DNA of 64,000 nucleotides from CAIXZV01 sp963697365. GTDB lineage: Bacteria; Chloroflexota; Limnocylindria; Limnocylindrales; CSP1-4. The position numbers were made by a program, and so were the translations under genes. Position 1 is the first letter of the stretch. The number at the start of each line of letters is the position of its first letter. The stretch covers positions 62,001 to 126,000 of the forward strand of contig CAVONT010000009.1 of the NCBI GenBank assembly GCA_963697365.1, read 5' to 3'. Positions 50,134 through 58,460 of this stretch are shown piece by piece. The notes under the pieces were generated by a model that was not told the origin of the DNA, did not search any database, and worked only from the letters and a program-made list of their open reading frames with translations.

Positions 50134-52274
50134 TGCCGGCTCCTGACCCGCTTGTTCCCGGGTGGCTCGTCCGGTCGGCCGCGGTCGGCTGGCGGGCCGG
50201 CGCCGTGGCGGGGGTCGCCATCGTGGCCGCGGCGATCGCATCGGCCGTGCCCCTGTCGCTCACCGCCGCCCTCGTGTCCTTCGTCCTGGCGGCGGCGCTC
50301 GCCCCCACGACGGTCCGCCTCCGGCGCGCGGGCATGTCGCGCGCCGTGGCGGCGGCCGTCTCGTTCGGCGCCGGCGCCGTGCTGGTCCTTGGCGCGCTCG
50401 CGGTGCTGGCCTTCGTGCTGGTGACCGACATCGTGGCCGTCGTGGCCGCCGTGCAGGAGGGACTCAAGGTCGTAGGGGACCGCCTGGCCGAAGGCAGCAC
50501 GCCCGAGGTGCTCATCGAGCTGGTGTCCACGATCGCCGGTTCCGTACAGGCGGCGTTCGATCCAACGCTCGGCGCGCTCGCGGGCAGTGCCGCGAGCCTC
50601 ATCACCGTGCTGGTGCTCGGGACCTTCCTGACGTACTTCCTGCTTGCTGACGGTGATCGCGGCTGGCGATGGGCCGTGTCCTTCGCCCCTGCCGACCGCG
50701 TCGCGGACCTCACCACTGCAGCGGGCGACGGCGTCCTGCGCGTCGCGCGCTACGTGCGCCGGACCGCCGCCCTGGCGACGCTCGACGGGATCGTGGTCTG
50801 GGTGATCCTGACGATCGCGGGCGTCCCGCTGTCGGGTGCGCTCGCGGCGGTCGCGTTCCTGGCCGGGTTCGTGCCGTACATCGGGGCGGTGGTCGGGGGT
50901 GCGACCGTGATCCTTGCCACGCTCGCCCTGGGCGGCACGGGTGCCGCCGTCGCTGTCACGACGGGGCTCGTGCTCTCGTGGGTCTTGGGCACGCGGGCGC
51001 TGGAGCGGACGTCCCTCAACAGGTCGGTCGACGTGAACCCGGCCCTCGTGCTCGTCACGCTTCCCGCCGGCGTCGCGTTGTTCGGGGTGCTGGGACTGCT
51101 CGCTCTGCTTCCGCTCACGGTCTTCATGCTGGCGGTCTACCGTTCGGTGGTCGCCGCGCTCGACCTTGCACCCGCCGACGTGGTTGACCAGCCGGCCGTC
51201 GGACTCCTGGGCCCACCCGATGCTGTGCCCCGCTGGCTGGACCGTCTCGGCCAGTGGTCGTGGCGCCTGCTTGTCCTCGCCGCCCTGGGCTGGCTCGCGG
51301 TCAACGCGGTCGAGGCCACGGCGTTCGTGGTCGTGCCCGCCATCATCGCCCTCGTCGCGGTGGCGACGCTCCTCGGACCGGTGGACCGTCTCGCAGCCGG
51401 CGGCCGGGTACCGCGTGGCGGTGCGGTCGTGCTGGCGAGCGGGGTCGTGCTCCTGTTCGTGGCCCTCATCATCGGGGCGGCGATCATCATGGCAACGGGG
51501 CCGCTGCGCGAGGTTGCGGCAGCCGTGACGGCGGGCGCCTCGGCTATCGGTCTTGACGGCCTGCGCGACGCCGTCACGGAGGCACTGGCCGGGCTGGAGG
51601 CGAGCGCCCTGGGCCTGGTTGCCAACGCGGCCGGCCTCGTTCTCGCGACCGTCCTGTCCGCGCTGCTCACGTTCTTCCTGCTGCGTGACGGGCGGACCTG
51701 GTGGCGGAGCGCCCTCTCCCGCGTGGCGAGGCCCAGGCGCGCGCCCCTCGCGGCCGCCGGCCGCATCTCGGTCACCCGGATGGGCGGCTACATGAAGGGA
51801 ACGGCGACCATCTCCGCGTTCGGCGCCATCACGAGCGGTCTGCTCATGGTGATCCTCGGCCTGCCCCTGGCGCTGCCGATCGCCGTGTTCGGCTTCTTCG
51901 CAGGCTTCATCCCGTACGTCGGGAACCTGCTGACAACGGCGATCGCGCTGCTCGTGGCGATCGCCCTCGGCACCACCAGCGACATCATCGTGATGCTGAT
52001 CTTCACCGTCGTCTTCAACATCGCCCAGGGCAACTTCGTGACGCCGCTGGTCTACGGCAAGAGCCTCTCCCTGCACCCCGCCGTCGTCCTGATGGCGATC
52101 CCGGTGGGCAACGAGATCGCCGGCGTCCTCGGCATGTTCCTCGTGGTCCCGGCGGCCGCCATCGTCGCCGCCACCTGGCGGCTGGTGCTGGAGGCGATCG
52201 ATCCTCCGGTCGCGATGCAGCCCCTCAGCCTTGCGGGAGCTGATCCTCGAGCATCCCGTCCGCGTCGAACCTGA
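50133..52274 (+). CDS. tandem-duplicated AI-2E-family exporter-like protein
   Basis: A 713 aa protein made of two homologous AI-2E (PerM-like) halves. Each half has N-terminal helices, an extracellular Ala-rich helix segment, the VLGTFLTYFLLADGDRGWRW-type motif and the conserved tail FVPYIGAVVGG (first) or FIPYVGNLLTT (second). The first half covers about residues 1-345 and the second 370-690, joined by a short loop. Most family members have one half (about 350 aa). Substrate is unknown; the quorum-signal name is historical. ATG at 50133; GTG at 50130 also possible. The last 50 bp overlap the converging gene. Confidence 0.85.
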   Translation: MPAPDPLVPGWLVRSAAVGWRAGAVAGVAIVAAAIASAVPLSLTAALVSFVLAAALAPTTVRLRRAGMSRAVAAAVSFGAGAVLVLGALAVLAFVLVTDIVAVVAAVQEGLKVVGDRLAEGSTPEVLIELVSTIAGSVQAAFDPTLGALAGSAASLITVLVLGTFLTYFLLADGDRGWRWAVSFAPADRVADLTTAAGDGVLRVARYVRRTAALATLDGIVVWVILTIAGVPLSGALAAVAFLAGFVPYIGAVVGGATVILATLALGGTGAAVAVTTGLVLSWVLGTRALERTSLNRSVDVNPALVLVTLPAGVALFGVLGLLALLPLTVFMLAVYRSVVAALDLAPADVVDQPAVGLLGPPDAVPRWLDRLGQWSWRLLVLAALGWLAVNAVEATAFVVVPAIIALVAVATLLGPVDRLAAGGRVPRGGAVVLASGVVLLFVALIIGAAIIMATGPLREVAAAVTAGASAIGLDGLRDAVTEALAGLEASALGLVANAAGLVLATVLSALLTFFLLRDGRTWWRSALSRVARPRRAPLAAAGRISVTRMGGYMKGTATISAFGAITSGLLMVILGLPLALPIAVFGFFAGFIPYVGNLLTTAIALLVAIALGTTSDIIVMLIFTVVFNIAQGNFVTPLVYGKSLSLHPAVVLMAIPVGNEIAGVLGMFLVVPAAAIVAATWRLVLEAIDPPVAMQPLSLAGADPRASRPRRT

Positions 52275-53508
52275 TCTCCTCGAGGGGACCCGCCACCTCG
52301 CACCGGCCGGTGGCCAGCACCTCGGGCAGGGCGGCCTCCGACACCAGCAGCAGGCCCAGGTCCTTTGTGTTCCGCACGCGCAGGATCCGCGCCGACGCCA
52401 CGTCAACGCCGATGCACGCAGCGATCGCCACGGCCAGCGCCTCGCGGTCCGAGTCGAGCGTGATCGGGATGCGGCCACCCTCGGGCGTCTTGGCCGTGAC
52501 CTCGTTCATGTAGGTCTTGCGCGCATCCATCGCGTCCACGGCCCGGCGCAGCACGACGTCGGCGACCCCGATCCCACAGGCGTTGCCCTCGGTGGCATCG
52601 GTCAGGCCGCGCACGACGATCCGTCCGATCGTGGGACCACCGGGGCGCGCACCGTCGTGGCCCCGCCCGACGACGTTGGGATCCATGCCGACCCCGCTGA
52701 TGTCCTTGCCGATCTCGTCCACCACGAGGAGGTCGCACGACGTGAGGGGCAGCCGGGCCATGGCGGCCCTGGCCCGCGCCAGCAGCCAGGCCTCGCGTTC
52801 GAACAGCTGTTCCGCGGGCACGGCCTCGATGTGCTCGAGGTGCGCCTCGCCGTTCTCGATCAGGGCCAGCCCGAACCGGATGGGTGCCCGGGCGACGGTG
52901 TGGCGGGCGACCGCGGGGATGAGCTCGCCGAAGCGGGCGTATCCCTGGCGGTGGAAGACGTCGGCGCCCCGCTGCTTGCCGAGGCCGATGGCGATCATCT
53001 TCTGGAGCCCGCTCTCCGTGACCGCCGTGAAGCCGGTGTGCGGCTTCACCCTGTTCACCGGGATGATCAGGTCCGCGGCCGCGGCGTTCCGGTCCAGGAA
53101 CACCGGCACGCCCGGCTCCACCTCGCCCAGCTCCACCGTGTCCATCGAGGCGACGATGTCGCAGCCCATCGTCTCGGGGCTGATGCCGTACCCGGCGAGG
53201 ACGGCGAGCTGCCCCTCGGCGGTGGCACCACCGTGGCTGCCCATGGCCGGCACGATGAACGGGGTGGCGCCGGCATCGGCGATCCGCTCCACGACGGCCC
53301 TTGTGACGTCTGCGATGCGATCGATGCCGCGGCTCCCGCCGGTGATGCACACGCGCATCCCGGGTTCGACGCGGTCCATGACGGGTTCCAGCGCCGCCCG
53401 CACGGCGGCCTCGACATCCTCGATCGTCGTGCCAGTCGTCCGCTGACGGACGAGGGCCCAGCGGGGGAAGGCCGTGGGGATGAACTCCGGGAGGAGCGGC
53501 TCGCGCAT
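52225..53508 (-). CDS. DUF2088 (LarA-like nickel-pincer racemase family) protein
   Basis: A 427 aa protein. N-terminal half: VCITGGSRGIDRIADVTRAV, PFIVPAMGSHGGATAEGQLA and PVNRVKPHTGFTAVTESGLQ, which are the DUF2088 signature segments of LarA-type racemases. C-terminal half: LVVDEIGKDISGVGMDPNVV and an Ile/Val-rich end. LarA racemises lactate with a nickel-pincer cofactor; this member keeps the PAMGSHGGAT and HTGF motifs, but its substrate is unknown. No larB/C/E genes are here. ATG at 53508 is preferred; ATG at 53520 is possible. It converges with the exporter with a 50 bp overlap. Confidence 0.82.
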   Translation of the reverse strand: MREPLLPEFIPTAFPRWALVRQRTTGTTIEDVEAAVRAALEPVMDRVEPGMRVCITGGSRGIDRIADVTRAVVERIADAGATPFIVPAMGSHGGATAEGQLAVLAGYGISPETMGCDIVASMDTVELGEVEPGVPVFLDRNAAAADLIIPVNRVKPHTGFTAVTESGLQKMIAIGLGKQRGADVFHRQGYARFGELIPAVARHTVARAPIRFGLALIENGEAHLEHIEAVPAEQLFEREAWLLARARAAMARLPLTSCDLLVVDEIGKDISGVGMDPNVVGRGHDGARPGGPTIGRIVVRGLTDATEGNACGIGVADVVLRRAVDAMDARKTYMNEVTAKTPEGGRIPITLDSDREALAVAIAACIGVDVASARILRVRNTKDLGLLLVSEAALPEVLATGRCEVAGPLEEIRFDADGMLEDQLPQG

Positions 53509-53611
53509 GGGGAGAATCATGCCGGATTGGCGCAAGTGGCCGATGTGCGGTCCAGCGGGACGACTAGACTCCACCGCCTACCCGGGGGAGTCGCAAGCGC
53601 AGGAGAGGTGG

Positions 53612-54658
53612 ATGACCGACCAGCCCGCAGTGCCGCCCGGCGGCGCCGACGTCCCCACCGGGCAGGCAGCAGACGGGTCGCCGCCGTTCGCCACTCCGCC
53701 GCCGTCGATCCCCGCGCCGCCGATCCCCGCGCCGCCGCCCGCGGCGACCTGGGCCCCGGCCCCGCCACCGATCGCGGAGCCTCCGGCGCAGCCAGCGGGG
53801 TGGGTGGTACCGGCGTCGGCGTCGCCAACGGGATGGGGCGCACGCCCGCCGGCGTCCGCGCCGGCACCGGCTTCCACGACGCCGACCTGGGGTTCGCCGA
53901 CGCCCGTGCATGTCATGGCCCGGCCCAAGGTCCTGGCCCGCTCCGGGATGAAGACGACCCTGTCCGTCGCAGCAATCATGGTCGGCGTCGTGCTCGGCGT
54001 GAACATCGTCAACGCCGCCGTGCCGCTGCCGACCGAGTACGTCGATCCGGGCACCAACCCGGCCATCCCCGTCATGCCGACCATGGAGCCCGGGCTGCCG
54101 ACCGAGGCCCCCATCGAGCCGGCGTTGCCGACCGAGGCCCCCATCGAGCCGGGCCTGCCCACGGAGGCCCCTGCCCTGCCGACCGAGGCCCCTGCCCTGC
54201 CCACCGCGGCCCCCATAGAGCCCGGCCCGGTCAGCGGCGGCACGACCGTCACGGTGAACGACCGCTACACGCTCGTCATGCCCGACGGCTGGGTCCTCGT
54301 CGAGAACAGCGAAGGCGCACTCATGTTCCAGAAGGGCAGCGTCAGCTTCTTCGTCGGCGGCACCGAGTTCGACGGCACCGTGACCGAGCTGGCCAGTGCC
54401 TACCGCGACATCTTCTTCCAGAACGGCAACCTCACCGGCGAGGAGCCCAGCGTCGGCGTCACGAGCACCGGCATCCCGGTGGCCGGCCTCAACTACACGG
54501 GCACCCTCAGCTCGTCCCAGGTCGACGGGTTCATCCTGGTCGCCCTGGAGGAGCGCTCCGGGATGCTCAGCAATGCCTTCGGCCCGACGGGCGCGGTCCA
54601 GGCCCTGTCGGACGACCTGTCGATGATCATCAACTCGATCAAGCGCGTGGGGGAGTGA
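53612..54658 (+). CDS. Pro-rich single-pass protein with PTEAP repeats
   Basis: A 348 aa protein. A Pro/Ala-rich cytoplasmic start (residues 1-105, with PPPSIPAPPIPAPPPAATW) precedes one span (TLSVAAIMVGVVLGVNIVNA). An extracellular repeat follows: five or more units of PTEAP with IEPGL spacing (54075-54210). The C-terminal domain has RYTLVMPDGWVLVENSEGAL and resembles a lipoprotein LpqN-like or PsbP-like fold. It is separated from the PrsW-like gene by 1 bp, suggesting an operon. Function unknown. Confidence 0.75.
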   Translation: MTDQPAVPPGGADVPTGQAADGSPPFATPPPSIPAPPIPAPPPAATWAPAPPPIAEPPAQPAGWVVPASASPTGWGARPPASAPAPASTTPTWGSPTPVHVMARPKVLARSGMKTTLSVAAIMVGVVLGVNIVNAAVPLPTEYVDPGTNPAIPVMPTMEPGLPTEAPIEPALPTEAPIEPGLPTEAPALPTEAPALPTAAPIEPGPVSGGTTVTVNDRYTLVMPDGWVLVENSEGALMFQKGSVSFFVGGTEFDGTVTELASAYRDIFFQNGNLTGEEPSVGVTSTGIPVAGLNYTGTLSSSQVDGFILVALEERSGMLSNAFGPTGAVQALSDDLSMIINSIKRVGE

Positions 54659-54659
54659 G

Positions 54660-56193
54660 ATGACAGCCCAGCCCACCCCCGCTCCCGTGCCGACGGCGAC
54701 GGCGCCCACGTGGGGCACCCAGACCGGCTTCCTCCAGAAGAGCAAGCCTGCGTTCTGGCTGTTCGTCATCACGCTTGTCGCGACCGGCCTCGCCGCCCTC
54801 GCCGAGCAGCTGAGCTTCCTCGCCGGCGCCCCCGGTGCCTGGTTCGTCACGGTCCTGCTGCTGGTGCCCTACGCGATCCCGGTGATCGCGGTCATCTACT
54901 ACCTCGACCTCTACGAGCGTGAACCGGTCTCGATCCTGGTCGCTGCCGTCCTGTGGGGCGGCATCGTCGCGACGACGCTCTCCATGTACACGAACACGCC
55001 GCTCGACGAGCTGATCTTCAAGCTCACGGCAGACCCGGAGTTCACCCTCGAGTGGAGTGCCGCGCTCACGGCGCCGTTCGTGGAGGAAGGCTTCAAGCTG
55101 CTCGGGATCATCCTGCTCGTCTCGATCGCGCGGGACGAGATGGACGACGTGCTCGACGGCTTCATCTGGGGCGCGATGGTCGGCATCGGCTTCCTGCTGG
55201 TCGAGGACATCTTCTACTTCATGCGCGCCTTCTTCGAGCAGGGCAGCTTCGTCGACCTGTTCGTGATCTGGCTGATCCGCATCGTGGGCGCGGGTCCCTA
55301 CAGCCACTTCCTGTACACGGGCCTGGTCGGCATGGGCGTGGCGTACTACTACACGCAGCCCGACAAGCCGAACAGCCGCCGCCTGGCGATTGCGGCCGGC
55401 TACATCGCGCTGGGCGTCGGCGCCCACTTCATCTGGAACTCGCCGCTGCTCGCGGGCCTGGCCGAGGGTGGCCTTGTCGGCTTCTGGCTGATGCTCACGA
55501 TCAAGGGCCTGCCGATGCTGATCGGCCTCGTCATCCTCGTCCGGCTGGCGCGCCGCCGTGAGCGGACGTGGTTCGCCCGTTTCAGTGCGACCTTCCACGA
55601 CGACGGGGCGGTCACCGAGGCCGAGCTCCTCGAGCTCTCCGGCCTCCGCGCCCGGCGGCGCGCCCGCAAGGCGGCGCTGCGCGCGAAGGGACCGATGGGC
55701 GAGCAGCTCAAGGGCCAGATCCAGCGCGAGCAGATGACCCTCGTGCAGGTCATGAGCAAGCACGGCGCCGAGGACAACCCCGAGGTGGCCGTGCAACAGG
55801 CGAAGGTCCACGCGCTCAAGGGCCAGTACGAAGCCCTGGCAGGTCCGACGCCGTACTCGGCGCAGCCGTCGTGGGTGCAGCCCGCGGCGGTCGCACAGCC
55901 AGGATGGGCTCCAGGCGCGGGGACGGCGCAGCCCGCGGTGGTCGCACAGCCCGGATGGGCTGCCGGCCACATCGGCCGCGCCGGCCAGCCCGGCATGGGC
56001 AGCGACGCACCGAGTTCCGGACGGCGGGCTGCCTGCCTGGCCGGCACCCGACCCGTCGCAGACGGTTGCCGCGACGCTCAACCCCGGTCTGGAGGTCGAG
56101 GTGGCGGAACGGGCCGGTGACTGGGCACGCGTCGTGGCCGTCAATGGCTGGACCGGCTGGGTGGATGCACGGCGGCTCGTCTCCCTCGGCTGA
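54660..56193 (+). CDS. PrsW-family intramembrane protease with C-terminal SH3b domain (one frame shift)
   Basis: About 510 aa. The membrane part has some ten spans. PrsW/M82 motifs are seen: the EExxK-type APFVEEGFKLLGII, GAMVGIGFLLVEDIFYFM, GPYSHFLYTGLVGMGVAYYY and VGAHFIWNSPL. PrsW cleaves anti-sigma factors within the membrane. The C-terminal cytoplasmic or surface part has a helix with RARRKAALRAKGPMGEQLK, a repeat AQPAVVAQPGWA and then an SH3b domain (TVAATLNPGLEVEVAERAGD and WTGWVDARRLVSLG). An extra T near 56035 shifts the frame before SH3b. Start ATG at 54660. Confidence 0.85.
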
Positions 56194-56216
56194 AACGTCT
56201 GTCCATGCCTGCGCGC

Positions 56217-56366
56217 TGCCCACTGGGCGGGCCAACGGTCGCATGGCACGTCACTTCTGCCCACCGGACGGGCCGTCCGTCGCCTCCAGCGGTCTGGACC
56301 ATCGATTCCTGCCCAGCACGTGAGCAGGAATTGCACGGGACCCGCCCGTTTGCCCACTAGGCGGGC
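56217..56366. repeat. three near-identical palindromic elements upstream of the EthD gene
   Basis: TGCCCACTGGGCGGGCC at 56217-56233, TGCCCACCGGACGGGCC at 56258-56274 and TGCCCACTAGGCGGGC at 56351-56366. All carry GCCC/GGGC arms and recur within 150 bp. They could be binding sites for one regulator or hairpins from the end of the PrsW gene. The gap 56194-56492 contains nothing else I can name. Confidence 0.45.
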
Positions 56367-56492
56367 ACCACCGCTGCGGCGAGTGCGCGCCGGCACCACG
56401 CGGCCGCGACGGGCTCGCGCTCACGGCGGGCCGGCTCCGGCGTAGCATCGGGCGCATCCTGCGTCCGTCGGCCCCGATTCGAGGAAGATCAG

Positions 56493-56792
56493 ATGTTCAA
56501 GGCGATGATCATGCTCACGAAGCGCGAGGACCTGACCACCGAGGAGTTCCGCCGCTGGTGGCTCGAGGAGCACCGCCCGATGGCCCTCGGCCTGCCGGGC
56601 CTTCGCCGGATGGTGGTGAACATGGTGGACGAGGGGCCCGAGGACGGGATCGACGGTGTCGCCGAACTCTGGTTCGACTCGAAGGATGACTTCGCAGCCG
56701 CCTATGCCACGGACCACGGCAAGGCGGTCGCCGCGGACTCGATGGCCCACAACAGGGCCCGCGTCCGCCACTTCGTCACCGAGGTCGAGTAG
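56493..56792 (+). CDS. EthD-domain protein
   Basis: A 99 aa protein with the dimeric alpha/beta-barrel pattern of the EthD family: MFKAMIMLTKREDLTTEEFR and RWWLEEHRPMALGLPGLRRM, later EDGIDGVAELWFDSKDDFAA, and ending RHFVTEVE. Such proteins are small mono-oxygenase-like or degradation accessory proteins. ATG at 56493. No partner gene is adjacent. The repeated elements upstream may regulate it. Confidence 0.9.
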   Translation: MFKAMIMLTKREDLTTEEFRRWWLEEHRPMALGLPGLRRMVVNMVDEGPEDGIDGVAELWFDSKDDFAAAYATDHGKAVAADSMAHNRARVRHFVTEVE

Positions 56793-57156
56793 CCTCCGTC
56801 GTTCGGCCGCCAGGTTGCTCGCCTGACGCCGGGCCCTCGTCCGGGCACGTCCCCCAACAGTGTGGCGTTTAGCCCGGCTGTCTGCAGGGCTCGACCCCCA
56901 AATCGACAAACGCGGCCTGCAGCTCTTCGTGGAACCACTCGAATCCCCACATATCTGGGCCGCCCAGAGCACGGGTGGCCCCCAGAGCACGGGTCGGCCC
57001 CGAGAGCAAGGGTCGGCCCCCAGAGCACGGGTGGCCCCCAGAGCACGGGTGGCCCCCAGAGCACGGTTGGCCCCGGGAGCAAGGGTCGGCCCCGGGGGCA
57101 CGGTCGCCCGCAACGGACCTGCGCGGCCAGCCGCCATGCAGTGGCGGCACGGAACC
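56793..57156. other. gene-free region with tandem repeats
   Basis: About 360 bp between the EthD gene and the end of the membrane gene. The first 170 bp hold no clear signal. The rest is an 18-19 bp tandem repeat (see 56965-57106). The stretch is G-rich on the minus strand. Confidence 0.6.
56965..57106. repeat. 18-19 bp tandem repeat array
   Basis: Seven contiguous units of CAGAGCACGGGTGGCCCC and close variants (56965-56982, 56983-57001, 57002-57020, 57021-57038, 57039-57056, 57057-57074, 57075-57093) plus a degenerate eighth. There are no spacers. The minus strand reads GGGGCCACCCGTGCTCTG. Confidence 0.9.
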
Positions 57157-57849
57157 CTAGTGGGCGCCCTGTCCCCCGCCGCCGGGCCCGATCGCCGGCG
57201 CTGCGTCGATATCCGGGTCCGCCCGGCCCCACGAGCCTGCGATCGCGCGCCCCACGGCCGTGATGGCCAGCAGCAGGCCCACGACCAGCACCGGCAGCAT
57301 CGCCACGGGCTGCTCGCCGGTGGCCGGATCTGCCGGGGGCAGCGCGATCAGGCCGATCGCCGTGATCAGCACGCCCAGGCCGAACTGGATGACGATCGAT
57401 ACCGATCGGCGATGCTTCGCGTACCACCCGATGGCCGGATCTGGCCCGTCCGTCTTGCGCCCCGCGTCCTCCCAGAGGAGGAACCCGCTGAGCGCCGTCA
57501 CGATGGCGATCCCCAGGCCCAGGAGCAGCATCGGCAGGTTCACGGTCAATCCGAGCGTGCCGTCCTCGGCCGACCCGCCGGTGATGAAGGCCATGGCGAC
57601 AATGACCGCCCCAAGCAGGAGGCCCCCGCTGTGCATGACCAGGAGTGTCAGGCCGTTCGGCCGCCACCGCAGGCGGCGCGGCAGGCCCCGGCGGTAGCCC
57701 GTCCACGACCGGTACACCCAGAACAGGTAGGCGAGGACGAGCAGGAGCAGCAGGAATGGGATCAGGAGCACCAGCTCCCCCCAGTCGGGCATCACGAGCG
57801 GCGTGATCAGCTCGAGCAAGCTGTCGAACAGGGAGTTCAGGGCATCCAT
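57157..57849 (-). CDS. multi-pass membrane protein of the cytochrome oxidase operon
   Basis: A 230 aa protein with five or six spans (ELVLLIPFLLLLLVLAYLF, GGLLLGAVIVAMAFI, LPMLLLGLGIAIVTALSGFL, IQFGLGVLITAIGLIAL, MLPVLVVGLLLAITAVGRAI). No haem or copper ligands stand out. It begins at ATG 57849, which overlaps the stop of the cupredoxin gene (TGATG). Being last in the ctaC-ctaD-ctaE-cupredoxin series suggests a role in oxidase assembly or as an extra subunit; the family is not recognised. TTG at 57852 is an upstream start in the same frame. Confidence 0.7.
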   Translation of the reverse strand: MDALNSLFDSLLELITPLVMPDWGELVLLIPFLLLLLVLAYLFWVYRSWTGYRRGLPRRLRWRPNGLTLLVMHSGGLLLGAVIVAMAFITGGSAEDGTLGLTVNLPMLLLGLGIAIVTALSGFLLWEDAGRKTDGPDPAIGWYAKHRRSVSIVIQFGLGVLITAIGLIALPPADPATGEQPVAMLPVLVVGLLLAITAVGRAIAGSWGRADPDIDAAPAIGPGGGGQGAH

Positions 57850-58424
57850 CAAGCGGCCTTATCGAAGTCGAGGTCGTCGTTGTCGAGTATGCGGTAGACC
57901 GTCCAGCCGGCGAACAGCACCAGGGCGATCGGGATGCTCACCATGATGATCACAAGGATCGCGTCGATCAAGCCGGGCCGCGGGGTGACGATCAGACCCA
58001 GCGAACCCGACGGGTGGATCGTACAGGCGAACACGTTGGCCGCGGCCGCCTCGGCGACGATCGTGAGGATCTGGCCCGGACTCACCTGCCAGCCGCCAAG
58101 GGTGTGGACGACGGCATCCCGGTTCTCCAGCACGAGCCGGTCACCGGAGACCAGGCGGATCTCGCCCGGCAGCTTCGCCGGCCGTCCTGCCGCGATGTCG
58201 TCGGCCGTGCCCCGCGGGATGACCAGCGACACGTCCTTGGGCGGTGCGACCTGGTCCACGCCGAACGAGGTCCAGGCCACCGCGACAAGCAGCGTCCCCA
58301 GCACGAACGCCAGGACCAGGGAGCCGGCGATGACCTTGAGCGAGACGTTCTCCGAGACGTTCCGCCGCCAGTCCGACGGCTGGTCGGCAGAGCTCGCGGC
58401 GAGCGGCAGGCCGGCCGGAGTCAT
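57849..58424 (-). CDS. membrane-bound cupredoxin-like protein
   Basis: A 191 aa protein with a span at about 30-52 (VIAGSLVLAFVLGTLLVAVA) and another at 153-178. Between them is a cupredoxin fold with VLENRDAVVHTLGG (His107), then FACTIHPSGSLG, giving Cys134 and His137. The usual axial Met after the CxxH ligand is absent; the next residues are PSGSLGL, so the copper site would be type-1-like with an altered axial ligand or lost. It may be an electron carrier to the oxidase. It is coupled to the gene downstream and follows ctaE. Confidence 0.75.
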   Translation of the reverse strand: MTPAGLPLAASSADQPSDWRRNVSENVSLKVIAGSLVLAFVLGTLLVAVAWTSFGVDQVAPPKDVSLVIPRGTADDIAAGRPAKLPGEIRLVSGDRLVLENRDAVVHTLGGWQVSPGQILTIVAEAAAANVFACTIHPSGSLGLIVTPRPGLIDAILVIIMVSIPIALVLFAGWTVYRILDNDDLDFDKAA

Positions 58425-58460
58425 CGGGCGAGCGTCACAGTCATCGGGCGAGCGTCACAG
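58421..58460. repeat. perfect 20 bp tandem duplication at the ctaE-cupredoxin junction
   Basis: TCATCGGGCGAGCGTCACAG occurs at 58421-58440 and again, adjoining, at 58441-58460. The first copy contains the cupredoxin start codon (minus strand) and the second contains the ctaE stop. The duplication creates a seven-codon frame MTVTLAR whose stop overlaps the cupredoxin ATG. Confidence 0.95.

Noticed and set aside
50004..52478. An 824-codon open frame on the minus strand
   Set aside because: It is antisense to the dipeptidase and AI-2E genes, and its residues (mostly Arg, Gly, Asp, His) follow the reverse complement of membrane codons.
56965..57106. The tandem array as a CRISPR
   Set aside because: The units are contiguous without spacers, are only 18-19 bp and there are no cas genes.
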